Shown: positions 1 to 6,739, numbered from the stretch's first letter. The stretch: 7,532 nt of DNA from Mariprofundaceae bacterium (GCA_015488125.1 WFOJ01000113.1:1-7532); one strand, 5' to 3'. A program made the numbers and translations. Notes: generated from the sequence alone by a model not told the origin.

Positions 1-82
1 GTAGCTTCTTCCTGTTGATACGAGGGTCAGGAATCTCTGAGAAATATGACAGAATAGCGGGTTTGTTATTTTCAGAACTCAT
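1..82 (-). CDS. ISAs1-family transposase, N-terminal fragment (27 codons visible)
   Basis: The reading frame starts at the ATG at 82-80 and runs off the window. It begins MSSENNKPAILSYFSEIP and continues DPRINRKKL. The pattern of a short hydrophobic segment followed by FSEIPDPR and basic residues is characteristic of the DDE_Tnp_1-associated N-terminal domain of ISAs1-family (DDE) transposases. The catalytic DDE residues would lie further downstream and cannot be seen. A weak purine stretch (GCGGAA) sits just before the ATG. Its position 65 bp inside the presumed IS end fits the compact layout of these elements. Whether the complete transposase is intact cannot be judged here. Confidence 0.82.
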   Translation of the reverse strand, partial: MSSENNKPAILSYFSEIPDPRINRKKL

Positions 83-125
83 TTCCGCACTATAGGTAAT
101 AAAGATTCCTAAGGCCAGCAGGCCA

Positions 126-147
126 GAATTTTAATGCGATTGCCCTG
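126..147 (-). repeat. Presumed terminal inverted repeat of the IS element
   Basis: On the minus strand the sequence from 147 inward begins CAGGGCAATCGCATTAAAAT. It coincides with the point where protease homology stops. The matching repeat at the other end of the element is outside the window, so its length (given here as about 22 bp) is a guess. Confidence 0.55.
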
Positions 148-184
148 GTTGAGCCAGGGGTTGGGCTTGTCATGACCGATATCA
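148..184 (-). repeat. Repeat-module start, copy 2 (cut off by the IS)
   Basis: The minus strand encodes ISVMTSPTPGST, the same opening as copy 1 about 600 bp upstream in the gene. It is followed at once by IS DNA instead of the expected rest of the module. This fixes the insertion point and implies that at least about 75 further codons of the original gene lie beyond the element. Confidence 0.7.
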
Positions 185-782
185 CTCCGGTACCGCCGGT
201 GGTAAAATTTGATACCAGGTGATAAGCACCGGTTCCCGTATTGGAAAAATGGCGAACTCTGATGTAATAAGTCCCAGCCGTGACAGTTCTTGAGATACGG
301 AAGTTGGTTCTCAAAGCGCCACCTGCATCGTCATTGGAAGCAATTATCCTTCCCGTGCTGCTTAGCAAATAGCCAAACGTATCGGTAGCACCCGTAGTAT
401 TCACCGTCAAAACGCCGCTTGATGGCACGACAACACGGAAATAATCATTATCACCCGCATAGTTGATCACACCGGCCGTAGTACTTGGCAACGCAATAGC
501 CGTGGCAGTGGCTGTGCTGTTGCCATGATCATCAGTTCTGCCTGCTTGATAGGTGTAATCATGATATCGCCAACCTGCTGCGGTTCTCGTCCATAGACGC
601 ACATAAATCGTGCTGCCATTAGTTGGTAACCCACTAACAACCCGACTGGTTGCTCGACCCTGGTTACCGGAATAAATCTGACGGCCACCACGGGTCGTAC
701 CGATATAGAGGTAATACTGCACAGCACCGACATTCGTCCAGCGGAACGCAACCGTGGCCGAAGTCAGTGTTGAATCAGGGGC

Positions 783-806
783 TGGGTTTGTCATGATTGA
801 TAGTGT
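783..806 (-). repeat. Repeat-module start, copy 1 (intact module)
   Basis: The minus strand encodes the module opening LSIMTNPAPDST of the protease. The plus-strand text GGGTTTGTCATGATTGAT closely matches GGGCTTGTCATGACCGAT in copy 2 at 161-184. This copy continues through a full module ending about DYTYQAG. It contains a YYLYIGTT strand and a STIYVRLW strand, as in beta-sandwich repeat modules of secreted proteobacterial enzymes. Confidence 0.7.
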
Positions 807-2185
807 GGTTGTTTGTGCCAAATAGTTCCTGACTTGAGGAAGAAATGTAGCAAACCGACCGTAATAATCCGGAGATGTTGGGTTTGTACAAGAGGCGCCA
901 CCTCCCGTCAGTGTTCCGATTAATCGCCCATTCGCATCGTTAAAAAGGCCAGAACCGCTACTTCCACCCTCGGTTGTTCCATTTCTCCAAGTTACAGCCA
1001 CGTGATGACCGTTAGCATTGGCAAAAACACGGTTACCTCGCCATGTATAGTATCCAGCCGAGGTATTCCCATTACTAATTTTTTTCAGATCTCCCGCCGG
1101 ATGATGAATACCTGTAACGGCCAGGTTGTTTGAATTTGCAACAGCACTCCATCCAGCATAAAAAACGCCACCTGGAGGAGTGGCATTCATACGAACCAAG
1201 GTCATGTCATCAGTAGGGGATGTCGCTAAAAGTATGGCTCCCCCGCTTGTTTGAGTAACGCTGGTTGGATTAGCTCCGCCACAAGTCGCACGTTGAAAGT
1301 TCCAAAAAGCTGTAATGGAAGCAGCGGCAGCGGCAGTTGAAACACAATGGTGGGCTGTCAAAAAATATGGAACACTCGTTGCTGCGTCTGAATCGTTCAA
1401 AAGCGTCCCGGAGCAAAGAAAAGTCGCATCGTTGACTTGAAACACAATTTTCGCTTCAGAAGCTCCCACCCTACTCCAATTGCTTTGACAAGCCAAATCA
1501 ATATTGCATGCTCCCGAACGTCCAATATCCGATAATCGTTTAAACCCATTTCCGGCAGAAGTCCACAAATGCGATGTTTTGATTCGGTGAATCACGGGGG
1601 CCTGATCAATGGTTAAACCCGGTGGAAGATAAATCTCTAAGTTGATTGTATTGCCATCAACCACAGGGGACCAAAAAAGACCGCCTAACTCATCAAAGCT
1701 AATATCGTCTCCTTTTTCAGGAAAAGGGCCATACACTTGAGCCTGGTTGCCTGACCCGTAAAAGCGAAGTTCAGTACCTTTCGTAATCTTGTTGATTTCC
1801 AACCCTATACGCATTGCTGACGCAGTATTATCAACAAAGCGAACGACAGCAGCGTGTCCACCATCATTGGTAGGTTTCCAGTTTAGACGAATGGATGTCA
1901 ATCCTTTGGTATAAGGAGCCGGAAGTTCTCTCTCTACACCGACCATCACAGGCGAATTCTTTCCCCTTGTTTGAGTGGTTTTAGCACCAGCAGGAAGCAT
2001 AGGTAAAGTGATTACAGTTGCTTGCGTAGTGACAGCCAACTTGGGCTTAGCCACCTGGACTTTTTTTTGGGAGGGAGGGACATAAAAACCGTCAATACCG
2101 GATGTGTCTGCCATGGACACACACGAAAAGGATAACACGCCAATAATCAAGCTTATAAGTACAGTAAGTTTATTCTTCATTCTAT

Positions 2186-2191
2186 CCTCCC
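2186..2191 (-). promoter_or_regulatory. Ribosome binding site of the protease gene
   Basis: The minus strand reads GGGAGG, then the five bases ATAGA, then ATG at 2180. This near-consensus Shine-Dalgarno at ideal spacing decides the start in favour of the signal-peptide methionine and rules out the start 31 codons upstream. Confidence 0.85.
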
Positions 2192-2268
2192 AATCGTTCA
2201 ATACATGCGGATACGTCAACGCGATAGCCACGTGCCAAGGCCTAGCCCGGGTTTTATTTAAAAATATA

Positions 2269-2317
2269 ACCAATATTTGCTATTGACTCGACATAAAGCG
2301 CGCCAATGCACCAATAT
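2269..2317 (+). repeat. Two ACCAATAT copies 41 bp apart in the intergenic region
   Basis: ACCAATAT occurs at 2269-2276 and 2310-2317, about four helical turns apart. The first copy overlaps a small inverted repeat (CAATA-TTTGC-TATTG, 2271-2285) and the second overlaps the 15-nt palindrome. Both copies are followed within a few bases by a TTTGC element. The pattern could be a paired binding site, but chance similarity in AT-rich DNA is possible. Confidence 0.3.
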
Positions 2318-2327
2318 ACTGTATATT
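2313..2327. promoter_or_regulatory. Perfect 15-nt palindrome, possible operator in the divergent promoter region
   Basis: AATATAC-T-GTATATT is an inverted repeat with 7-bp arms around a single central base. It lies 65 bp before the proS ATG and 133 bp before the protease ATG. It contains TATACT (2315-2320), which could serve as a -10 element for proS, but no good -35 sits 16-18 bp upstream. The TTGACT at 2283-2288 is 26 bp away, too far for a standard promoter. It is not a LexA box, since the CTGT half has no ACAG partner. No regulator can be named. Confidence 0.35.
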
Positions 2328-2391
2328 TGCCTCAATCCCGCTATTTCTCGTGACGATTGCCAAAGTCCGACAGACGCCTAGTCTTGCTGCC

Positions 2392-4095
2392 ATGCAATAC
2401 TCGAAACTTCTTGTTCCAACCATGCGTAATATGCCTGCTGATGCCGAAGTGGTATCGCATCAGTTGCTGTTGCGCGCAGGCTATATTCGCCGCGTTACCA
2501 GTGGGGTGTACGATTATTTGCCACTTGGTTTGCGCGTGCTGCACAAGATCGAGGCGATTATTCGTGAGGAAATGGATCGCGCTGGCGCACAGGAATTGCT
2601 GATGCCCATGGTACAGCCTGCTGATTTGTGGGAAAAATCAGGGCGTTTGCACAAATATGGTCCGGAACTGTGTCGTTTTAAGGATCGGCATGAACACGAA
2701 TCATGCCTTGGCCCGACGCACGAAGAGGTGATTTGTGATCTGGTTGCCCGGGAACTGCGCTCCTACAAACAGTTGCCGATGAATCTCTATCAGATTCAGG
2801 GCAAGTTTCGTGATGAAATCCGCCCGCGCTTTGGCCTGATGCGAGGGCGCGAGTTTGTGATGAAAGATGCTTATTCCTTCCATGCCGACGATGCCTGCCT
2901 GCAGCGCGAATATGACAAGATGTTTGCCACCTATCAGCGTATTTTTACGCGCCTGGGCCTGGAATTTCGGGCAGTAGAGGCAGATAATGGCAGTATTGGT
3001 GGTGCGTCCTCGCATGAGTTTCATGTGCTGGCCAATTCCGGTGAAGACCTGATTACCCATTGTTCGCACTGTGATTACGCAGCCAACATCGAGAAGGCTG
3101 TGGCCACTGTCGAGACCATCACAGGTCAGGCAGGCGACAAAACAGTGGTTGCCACACCAGACACAACGGCGGCAGAAGACGTGGCGGAGCTGCTCGGCGT
3201 ACCGCTGGCGCTGGTCGTCAAAACCATGCTGTATCGTCAGCAGGGCGGTGATAACGATGGTCAGCTAATCGCCGTCTGCGTGCGCGGTGACGATGAGGTG
3301 CAGGAGATGAAACTCGCCCGCCTGCTCGGTGCCGATGCTGTAGAACTGGCCGCTGATGACGATTTTGCCAGCGCCGGTGGCGTCAAGGGCTATATCGGGC
3401 CTTGTGGTTTGTCGGTGGCCGTGTACGCTGATCAGTCTTTGCAGGGCGTATCAGGCCTGGTCGTGGGTGCAAATCGCCCGAATGCCCATTGCACTGGCGT
3501 ATCGCTGGAGCGCGATGCTGATATTCATCAATGGGCAGATATACGCGCCGTGCGTAAAGGCGATTGCTGCAAGCACTGCCATGAGGGCACGATGGTGCTG
3601 CGTCGCGGTATTGAAACGGGCCATGTGTTTGCCCTTGGTCGTTGCTACAGTGAACCCATGGGCGTATGCTTTCAGGATGCGAATGGCAAGCGGGCGGTGG
3701 CCACCATGGGCTGTTATGGTATTGGCGTCTCGCGTCTGATGGCGGCGATTATCGAGCAGCGTCATGATGAACATGGTATTGACTGGCCGTCACACTTGGC
3801 CCCGTTTCAGCTCTCGCTGATCACCCTAGGCAACAAGGCGCCGGTAATGGAAGCTTCAGCAAAACTTTACAGGACACTGCAGGATGCTGGCTATGATGTA
3901 TTGTGGGATGAGCGCAAAGAACGTCCCGGTGTCAAATTCCGTGATCATGAACTGATTGGCATACCATGGCAAATTGTGATCAGCGAACGTAGCCTTGAGC
4001 GAGGCGAAGTAGAGTTTTCAGCGCGTCGAGCGGCGCGAAATCCAGTGGCCATTGATGCCATCGTGTCGCATCTGGCTGTCGCCCTGGAGGGATGA
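2392..4095 (+). CDS. proS: Proline--tRNA ligase (ProRS)
   Basis: This cytoplasmic class II aminoacyl-tRNA synthetase charges tRNA-Pro and is essential for translation. The product has 567 residues, close to the usual 570 or so. The ATG at 2392 gives MQYSKLLVPTMRNMPADAEVV, which lines up with the normal ProRS N-terminus. A GTG at 2350 would add 14 unmatched residues. Neither start has a clear Shine-Dalgarno. Visible are GPTHEE (107-112), motif 2 around FRDEIRPRFGLMRGREF (139-155), and motif 3 in GCYGIGVSRLMAA (440-452). The YbaK-like editing insertion lies between motifs 2 and 3 (about 225-385), with the conserved Lys277 in LVVKTML. The anticodon-binding domain follows (about 470-567). Two CxxC pairs (Cys224/227 and Cys393/396) flank the insertion and could bind a metal. 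It is the first gene of the run, and its stop overlaps the next start. Confidence 0.97.
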   Translation: MQYSKLLVPTMRNMPADAEVVSHQLLLRAGYIRRVTSGVYDYLPLGLRVLHKIEAIIREEMDRAGAQELLMPMVQPADLWEKSGRLHKYGPELCRFKDRHEHESCLGPTHEEVICDLVARELRSYKQLPMNLYQIQGKFRDEIRPRFGLMRGREFVMKDAYSFHADDACLQREYDKMFATYQRIFTRLGLEFRAVEADNGSIGGASSHEFHVLANSGEDLITHCSHCDYAANIEKAVATVETITGQAGDKTVVATPDTTAAEDVAELLGVPLALVVKTMLYRQQGGDNDGQLIAVCVRGDDEVQEMKLARLLGADAVELAADDDFASAGGVKGYIGPCGLSVAVYADQSLQGVSGLVVGANRPNAHCTGVSLERDADIHQWADIRAVRKGDCCKHCHEGTMVLRRGIETGHVFALGRCYSEPMGVCFQDANGKRAVATMGCYGIGVSRLMAAIIEQRHDEHGIDWPSHLAPFQLSLITLGNKAPVMEASAKLYRTLQDAGYDVLWDERKERPGVKFRDHELIGIPWQIVISERSLERGEVEFSARRAARNPVAIDAIVSHLAVALEG

Positions 4096-4820
4096 AGCAG
4101 ACGGAGGCACTTCGTCGCTTGCTTGCCGGCCCTTCGGCCAAAGCTGTGCTGGCGCTGGTGCTGCTGTTGGGGCTGACGTTCAGCCTACCGTTCTGGATGC
4201 GTAGCACCTCTGAGGATCGCCAGCATATGCGGCAACTGACGACCGTACCGGCATTGCTGGAAGATCAGCTGTTGCCATTGCCTGTCATGCCCAGGGAGGA
4301 GCAGGATGCATTGCGCCGCATGTTTCGCCCGCCTTCAACGGAGGAAGTTCGGCGTAAGCCCCGGCGGGATTATGCACAGGTTGTCTGGGAGGCGGATATT
4401 CGTCAGTTAATTTCCCCCTGGGTCAGCAATGCGGATGAAGCACAGGAGATTGCCTATTGGACGTATTACTATTGTCGGCGTTTTCATCTTTCGATCGAAC
4501 TGGTGCTGGCACTGATGTCGGTGGAGTCCAATTTTGACCATTTCGCAGTGAGCAATGTTGGTGCCCGGGGATTGATGCAGGTGATGCCTTTCTGGAAAGA
4601 GAAACTGGGTTCACCGAAAGACAATCTGTTCGTGATTGAGACGAATATACGCTACGGTTGCGCCGTATTGCGTCATTATCTGGATCGTTATCATTCGCGA
4701 ATTAAGGCTCTTCAGGCTTATAACGGCTCCCTGGGCAGCCCGCGTTATTCCAGCAAGGTACTCAGACGCATGAAACAGTTCAGAGCGATTGAATCAAACA
4801 AGCAGGAGAAAAGCGAATGA
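4092..4820 (+). CDS. Membrane-anchored lytic transglycosylase, SLT family
   Basis: This 242-residue protein is predicted to cleave the MurNAc-GlcNAc bond of peptidoglycan in the periplasm, leaving 1,6-anhydro ends. A basic N-terminus and a hydrophobic helix (about 17-35) give a signal anchor or uncleaved signal. There is no lipobox. A low-homology linker runs to about residue 95. The SLT domain (about 115-225) has the catalytic Glu145 in SVESNF, then GLMQVMP (160-166), and AYNGS (209-213), the classic family 1 order. The start overlaps the proS stop as ATGA. A GGAGGG tract touches the ATG, too close to be an ideal ribosome site, so translational coupling is likely. Its own stop overlaps rlpA in the same way. 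The fold and catalytic residues are clear, but the exact Mlt subtype is not. Confidence 0.92.
   Translation: MKQTEALRRLLAGPSAKAVLALVLLLGLTFSLPFWMRSTSEDRQHMRQLTTVPALLEDQLLPLPVMPREEQDALRRMFRPPSTEEVRRKPRRDYAQVVWEADIRQLISPWVSNADEAQEIAYWTYYYCRRFHLSIELVLALMSVESNFDHFAVSNVGARGLMQVMPFWKEKLGSPKDNLFVIETNIRYGCAVLRHYLDRYHSRIKALQAYNGSLGSPRYSSKVLRRMKQFRAIESNKQEKSE
4804..4808 (+). promoter_or_regulatory. Ribosome binding site of rlpA
   Basis: AGGAG lies eight bases before the ATG at 4817, inside the 3' end of the transglycosylase gene. It supports this start, which opens with a lipoprotein signal peptide, and suggests rlpA has its own initiation as well as coupling. Confidence 0.7.
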
Positions 4821-6139
4821 GATTTTGGTGGATAGTAATCATTGCCGTATTCGTTACCGCCTGCGGGCAAAAGCAGCCGCCGGTTGATGAAACGCGCAAG
4901 GCAAGTAACAAACCTTATCGCGTGAATGGTCAGTGGTATTACCCGCTGTTAAAGGCGGATGGCTATGATGAAACGGGTATGGCTTCATGGTACGGCCGTG
5001 ATTTTCACGGCAAAAAAACATCCAGCGGCGAGACTTACGATATGCATGGCCTCTCGGCTGCGCATCCCACTTTGCCCATGGGTACCATGGTACGGGTGAC
5101 CAACCTGGAAAACGGCAAACACATTGATCTGCGCATCAATGACCGTGGACCGTTCGTCAAGGATCGGCTGATTGATCTTTCCTATGCCGCAGCGAAAAAA
5201 CTTGGCTACGCTGAAAAAGGAACTGCCCGCGTACGGGTACAGGCGCTGAGCGATGGCGCCCCTGCCCCGGTGAAGGTCACGCATTATGTGGCGCCACCAA
5301 AAACAAAAACTGCGGCAGAAGCTTCAGGCAGCCTGTCTCCACTGCGTTCATTACCGGAAGTCATTACCACCGCACAAGCGGATGAAGTGACAACCGAAAA
5401 AACAGTGACGAGCCAGGTAAGGCGCACGCCAAAGGCACCGGCATGGCAGCCGGCGACGCCACCTACCGTCAGCAAGCAGGCTGCTACGCCTTATTACGTA
5501 CAGTTGGGCGCATTTGTCTCGCGTACCAGCGCTGAAAAACTTCGCCAGCAATACCTGCGTGATTATCCACAGTTACGGCTTTTTGTGGATGATGCAAAAA
5601 CGCCGGTGGTGTATAAGGTGCGGCAAGGGCCCTTCTCTCGCCGCGATCAGGCGGAGTTACTGGCCGCACGCATGGAAATGAATGGTATTACGCAAGTCAG
5701 CCTGGTGAGCGATGACTTGCGCCCATTGATTGCCACGCCCGCTGCGCAGTCGCCTTCACCCGCCGCGCCGCAAGATTTGCCCGCGCCAATGTCTTCTTCA
5801 GACAATATGAACCGCCAGTTTGTAACAAGTGTTCAGCAACCTGCACCCGCTTCTGTAAACAGCGTGACGGCAGCGCATGCTCATGCTGTCAGCAGTGAGC
5901 AAAAAGGCAGGGTTTATGTACAGATCGGAGCTTTTTCTTCCATGCAGCGAGCGGTGATGGTACGTGATCGTTATCAATCGCGCTACCCCAATATCGCCAT
6001 CCATGCCCCGCATCCTGGCGATGCGAAAATCTACCGGGTACGCATCGGGCCATTTGACGATGTAAACCGGGTCGGTGCTGTGGTGGAAGAACTAGAACGC
6101 AGCGGTATTGACAAGGCTATTGTGGTGGTGGGCAAATGA
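4817..6139 (+). CDS. rlpA: RlpA-type septal ring lipoprotein / lytic transglycosylase with two SPOR domains
   Basis: This 440-residue outer-membrane lipoprotein starts with a short signal and lipobox VTAC (Cys16 would be lipidated). The double-psi beta-barrel RlpA domain (about 53-142) has GMASWYG (54-60). Glu72, His83 and Asp109 (INDRGPF) correspond to residues described as important in Pseudomonas aeruginosa RlpA, which cuts glycan strands lacking stem peptides. A linker follows, then SPOR domain 1 (about 226-297, YYVQLGAF) and SPOR domain 2 (about 366-439, VYVQIGAF). These are joined by a Pro/Ala/Ser-rich stretch (about 301-345). SPOR domains bind denuded glycan at the division site. Most RlpA proteins I know of have one SPOR, so two is a variation, not a new family. 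It overlaps its upstream and downstream neighbours by ATGA, placing it beside another glycan-cutting enzyme. Confidence 0.93.
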   Translation: MRFWWIVIIAVFVTACGQKQPPVDETRKASNKPYRVNGQWYYPLLKADGYDETGMASWYGRDFHGKKTSSGETYDMHGLSAAHPTLPMGTMVRVTNLENGKHIDLRINDRGPFVKDRLIDLSYAAAKKLGYAEKGTARVRVQALSDGAPAPVKVTHYVAPPKTKTAAEASGSLSPLRSLPEVITTAQADEVTTEKTVTSQVRRTPKAPAWQPATPPTVSKQAATPYYVQLGAFVSRTSAEKLRQQYLRDYPQLRLFVDDAKTPVVYKVRQGPFSRRDQAELLAARMEMNGITQVSLVSDDLRPLIATPAAQSPSPAAPQDLPAPMSSSDNMNRQFVTSVQQPAPASVNSVTAAHAHAVSSEQKGRVYVQIGAFSSMQRAVMVRDRYQSRYPNIAIHAPHPGDAKIYRVRIGPFDDVNRVGAVVEELERSGIDKAIVVVGK

Positions 6140-6702
6140 TGGACATACAGACTGAAACGATTGAACGTCCGCGTATTACCGCCTTCGGCGCTTCATCAGT
6201 GGCAACGGATGAAGCGGAATACGCAAATGTTATGGCGCTGGCCCAAACGCTGGGGCAACATGGCTGGGATGGCATCACAGGCGGACACGACGGACTGATG
6301 GCAGCCTTTGCCAAGGGTATGCGGGCTGGTGGTGGCCACGTGCGTGGCGTGATGCTGACGCACTTTCCTGCGCCACCGGAAAATTTCCTGAGTGAAGAAA
6401 TTCGCGCTTACGATTTTTTCGATCGCATGCGCACACTGATTGAAGAAGCTCATGCCTGGCTGGTATTGCCCGGTGGCCTGGGAACACTGGCTGAATTTGC
6501 CATGTGCTGGGATATGCTGGCCATTGGCGTACTTGAACCGCGTCCGTTGATCATCTATGGTGAAATGTGGCAGAACGTATTGCCCGTGTTGGAGAAATCG
6601 TTGCGTTTTTCCGTAGGCGCGCCGATGGCTGCAATCCAGCTCTGCCATAACAGCGATGAGGTATTGCAGGCATTGGCTGGCGCTGATCGTCAGCCTAAAT
6701 AG
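6136..6702 (+). CDS. LOG-family (lysine decarboxylase-like fold) protein, possible nucleotide phosphoribohydrolase
   Basis: This 188-residue cytoplasmic Rossmann-fold protein carries the hallmark PGGLGTLAE (112-120), preceded by FDRMRTLIEEAHAWLVL. The Arg and the PGGxGTxxE motif form the active site of LOG and TIGR00730 proteins. These are often annotated as lysine decarboxylases, but known members hydrolyse cytokinin or purine nucleoside 5'-monophosphates. The glycine-rich motif is GGHDGLM (49-55), slightly off the usual GGGxxGLMG. GASS near residue 18 fits the first nucleotide-binding loop. The first ATG overlaps the rlpA stop, and a second ATG follows directly at 6139, so the start may be one codon later. 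Its link to the peptidoglycan genes before it is unclear. The true substrate cannot be read from sequence. Confidence 0.85.
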   Translation: MMDIQTETIERPRITAFGASSVATDEAEYANVMALAQTLGQHGWDGITGGHDGLMAAFAKGMRAGGGHVRGVMLTHFPAPPENFLSEEIRAYDFFDRMRTLIEEAHAWLVLPGGLGTLAEFAMCWDMLAIGVLEPRPLIIYGEMWQNVLPVLEKSLRFSVGAPMAAIQLCHNSDEVLQALAGADRQPK

Positions 6703-6739
6703 CCTGTTATTCCTTGCCATATTGCACTGACTGGCCGAT
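6703..6739 (+). other. Short gap between the LOG gene and the glycosyltransferase
   Basis: These 37 bases are the only spacing within the five-gene run. I see no hairpin, promoter or Shine-Dalgarno in them, so readthrough from the genes before is the simplest assumption. Confidence 0.4.

Larger units (their letters stand above)
1..147 (-). mobile_element. Insertion sequence end, ISAs1-like, partial at window edge
   Basis: On the minus strand the element appears to begin at 147 with CAGGGCAATCGCATTAAAAT and continues past position 1. Three things mark the boundary. The protease reading frame loses its repeat-module similarity exactly here. A transposase start codon lies 65 bp inside. The first 27 transposase residues match the N-terminal style of ISAs1-family enzymes. 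From general knowledge, elements of this family often have ends starting CAGGG and make short target duplications of about 8-10 bp. The other inverted repeat and the duplicated target are outside the window, so the exact boundary is uncertain by one or two bases. Confidence 0.8.
90..2180 (-). pseudogene. Secreted lysyl-endopeptidase-like serine protease with PPC domain, 3' end disrupted by an IS
   Basis: This encodes a 696-residue secreted trypsin-fold protease. The start at 2180 is chosen over an upstream in-frame codon (2273) because it has a strong GGGAGG ribosome site and opens directly into a signal peptide (MKNK, then a hydrophobic stretch, probable cleavage after SMA at residue 24). 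Residues 25 to about 219 look like a pro-region. The protease domain spans about 220-455. From memory, it resembles Achromobacter lysyl endopeptidase: GACNID, FLTAHHC (His278), DDMTL (Asp325), GGSSGSG (Ser408). Six cysteines (225, 231, 256, 279, 300, 431) match its three disulfides, and Asp438 in DYYGR matches its Lys-selecting Asp. A repeat module follows (460-546), then a bacterial pre-peptidase C-terminal (PPC) domain (about 548-660). A second module starts at 666 (ISVMTSPTPGST) and stops at residue 678. The last 18 residues are read from IS DNA. The catalytic part is intact, so the truncated product may still be active. 'Pseudogene' here means an interrupted gene. Confidence 0.87.

Noticed and set aside
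113..126. GGCC-rich small hairpin near the IS end
   Set aside because: GGCCAGCAGGCCAG is a short tandem-like element within the IS end. The arms are only GGCC and give no clear terminator.
2181..2273. Upstream in-frame start giving a 727-residue protease
   Set aside because: The extra 31 residues come before the signal peptide and are not signal-like, while the start at 2180 has a near-perfect GGGAGG ribosome site.
2104..2286. Small plus-strand reading frame antisense to the protease start
   Set aside because: It lies opposite the signal-peptide region and the protease leader, has no recognisable domain, and is best explained as a shadow.
2283..2320. Sigma-70 promoter from TTGACT (2283) to TATACT (2315)
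   Set aside because: The gap of 26 bp is far beyond the usual 16-18, and no alternative -35 sits in place.
2350..2391. GTG start for proS giving 581 residues
   Set aside because: The added 14 residues match nothing typical of ProRS, and the ATG at 2392 aligns with the usual N-terminus. Neither has a good ribosome site, so some doubt remains.
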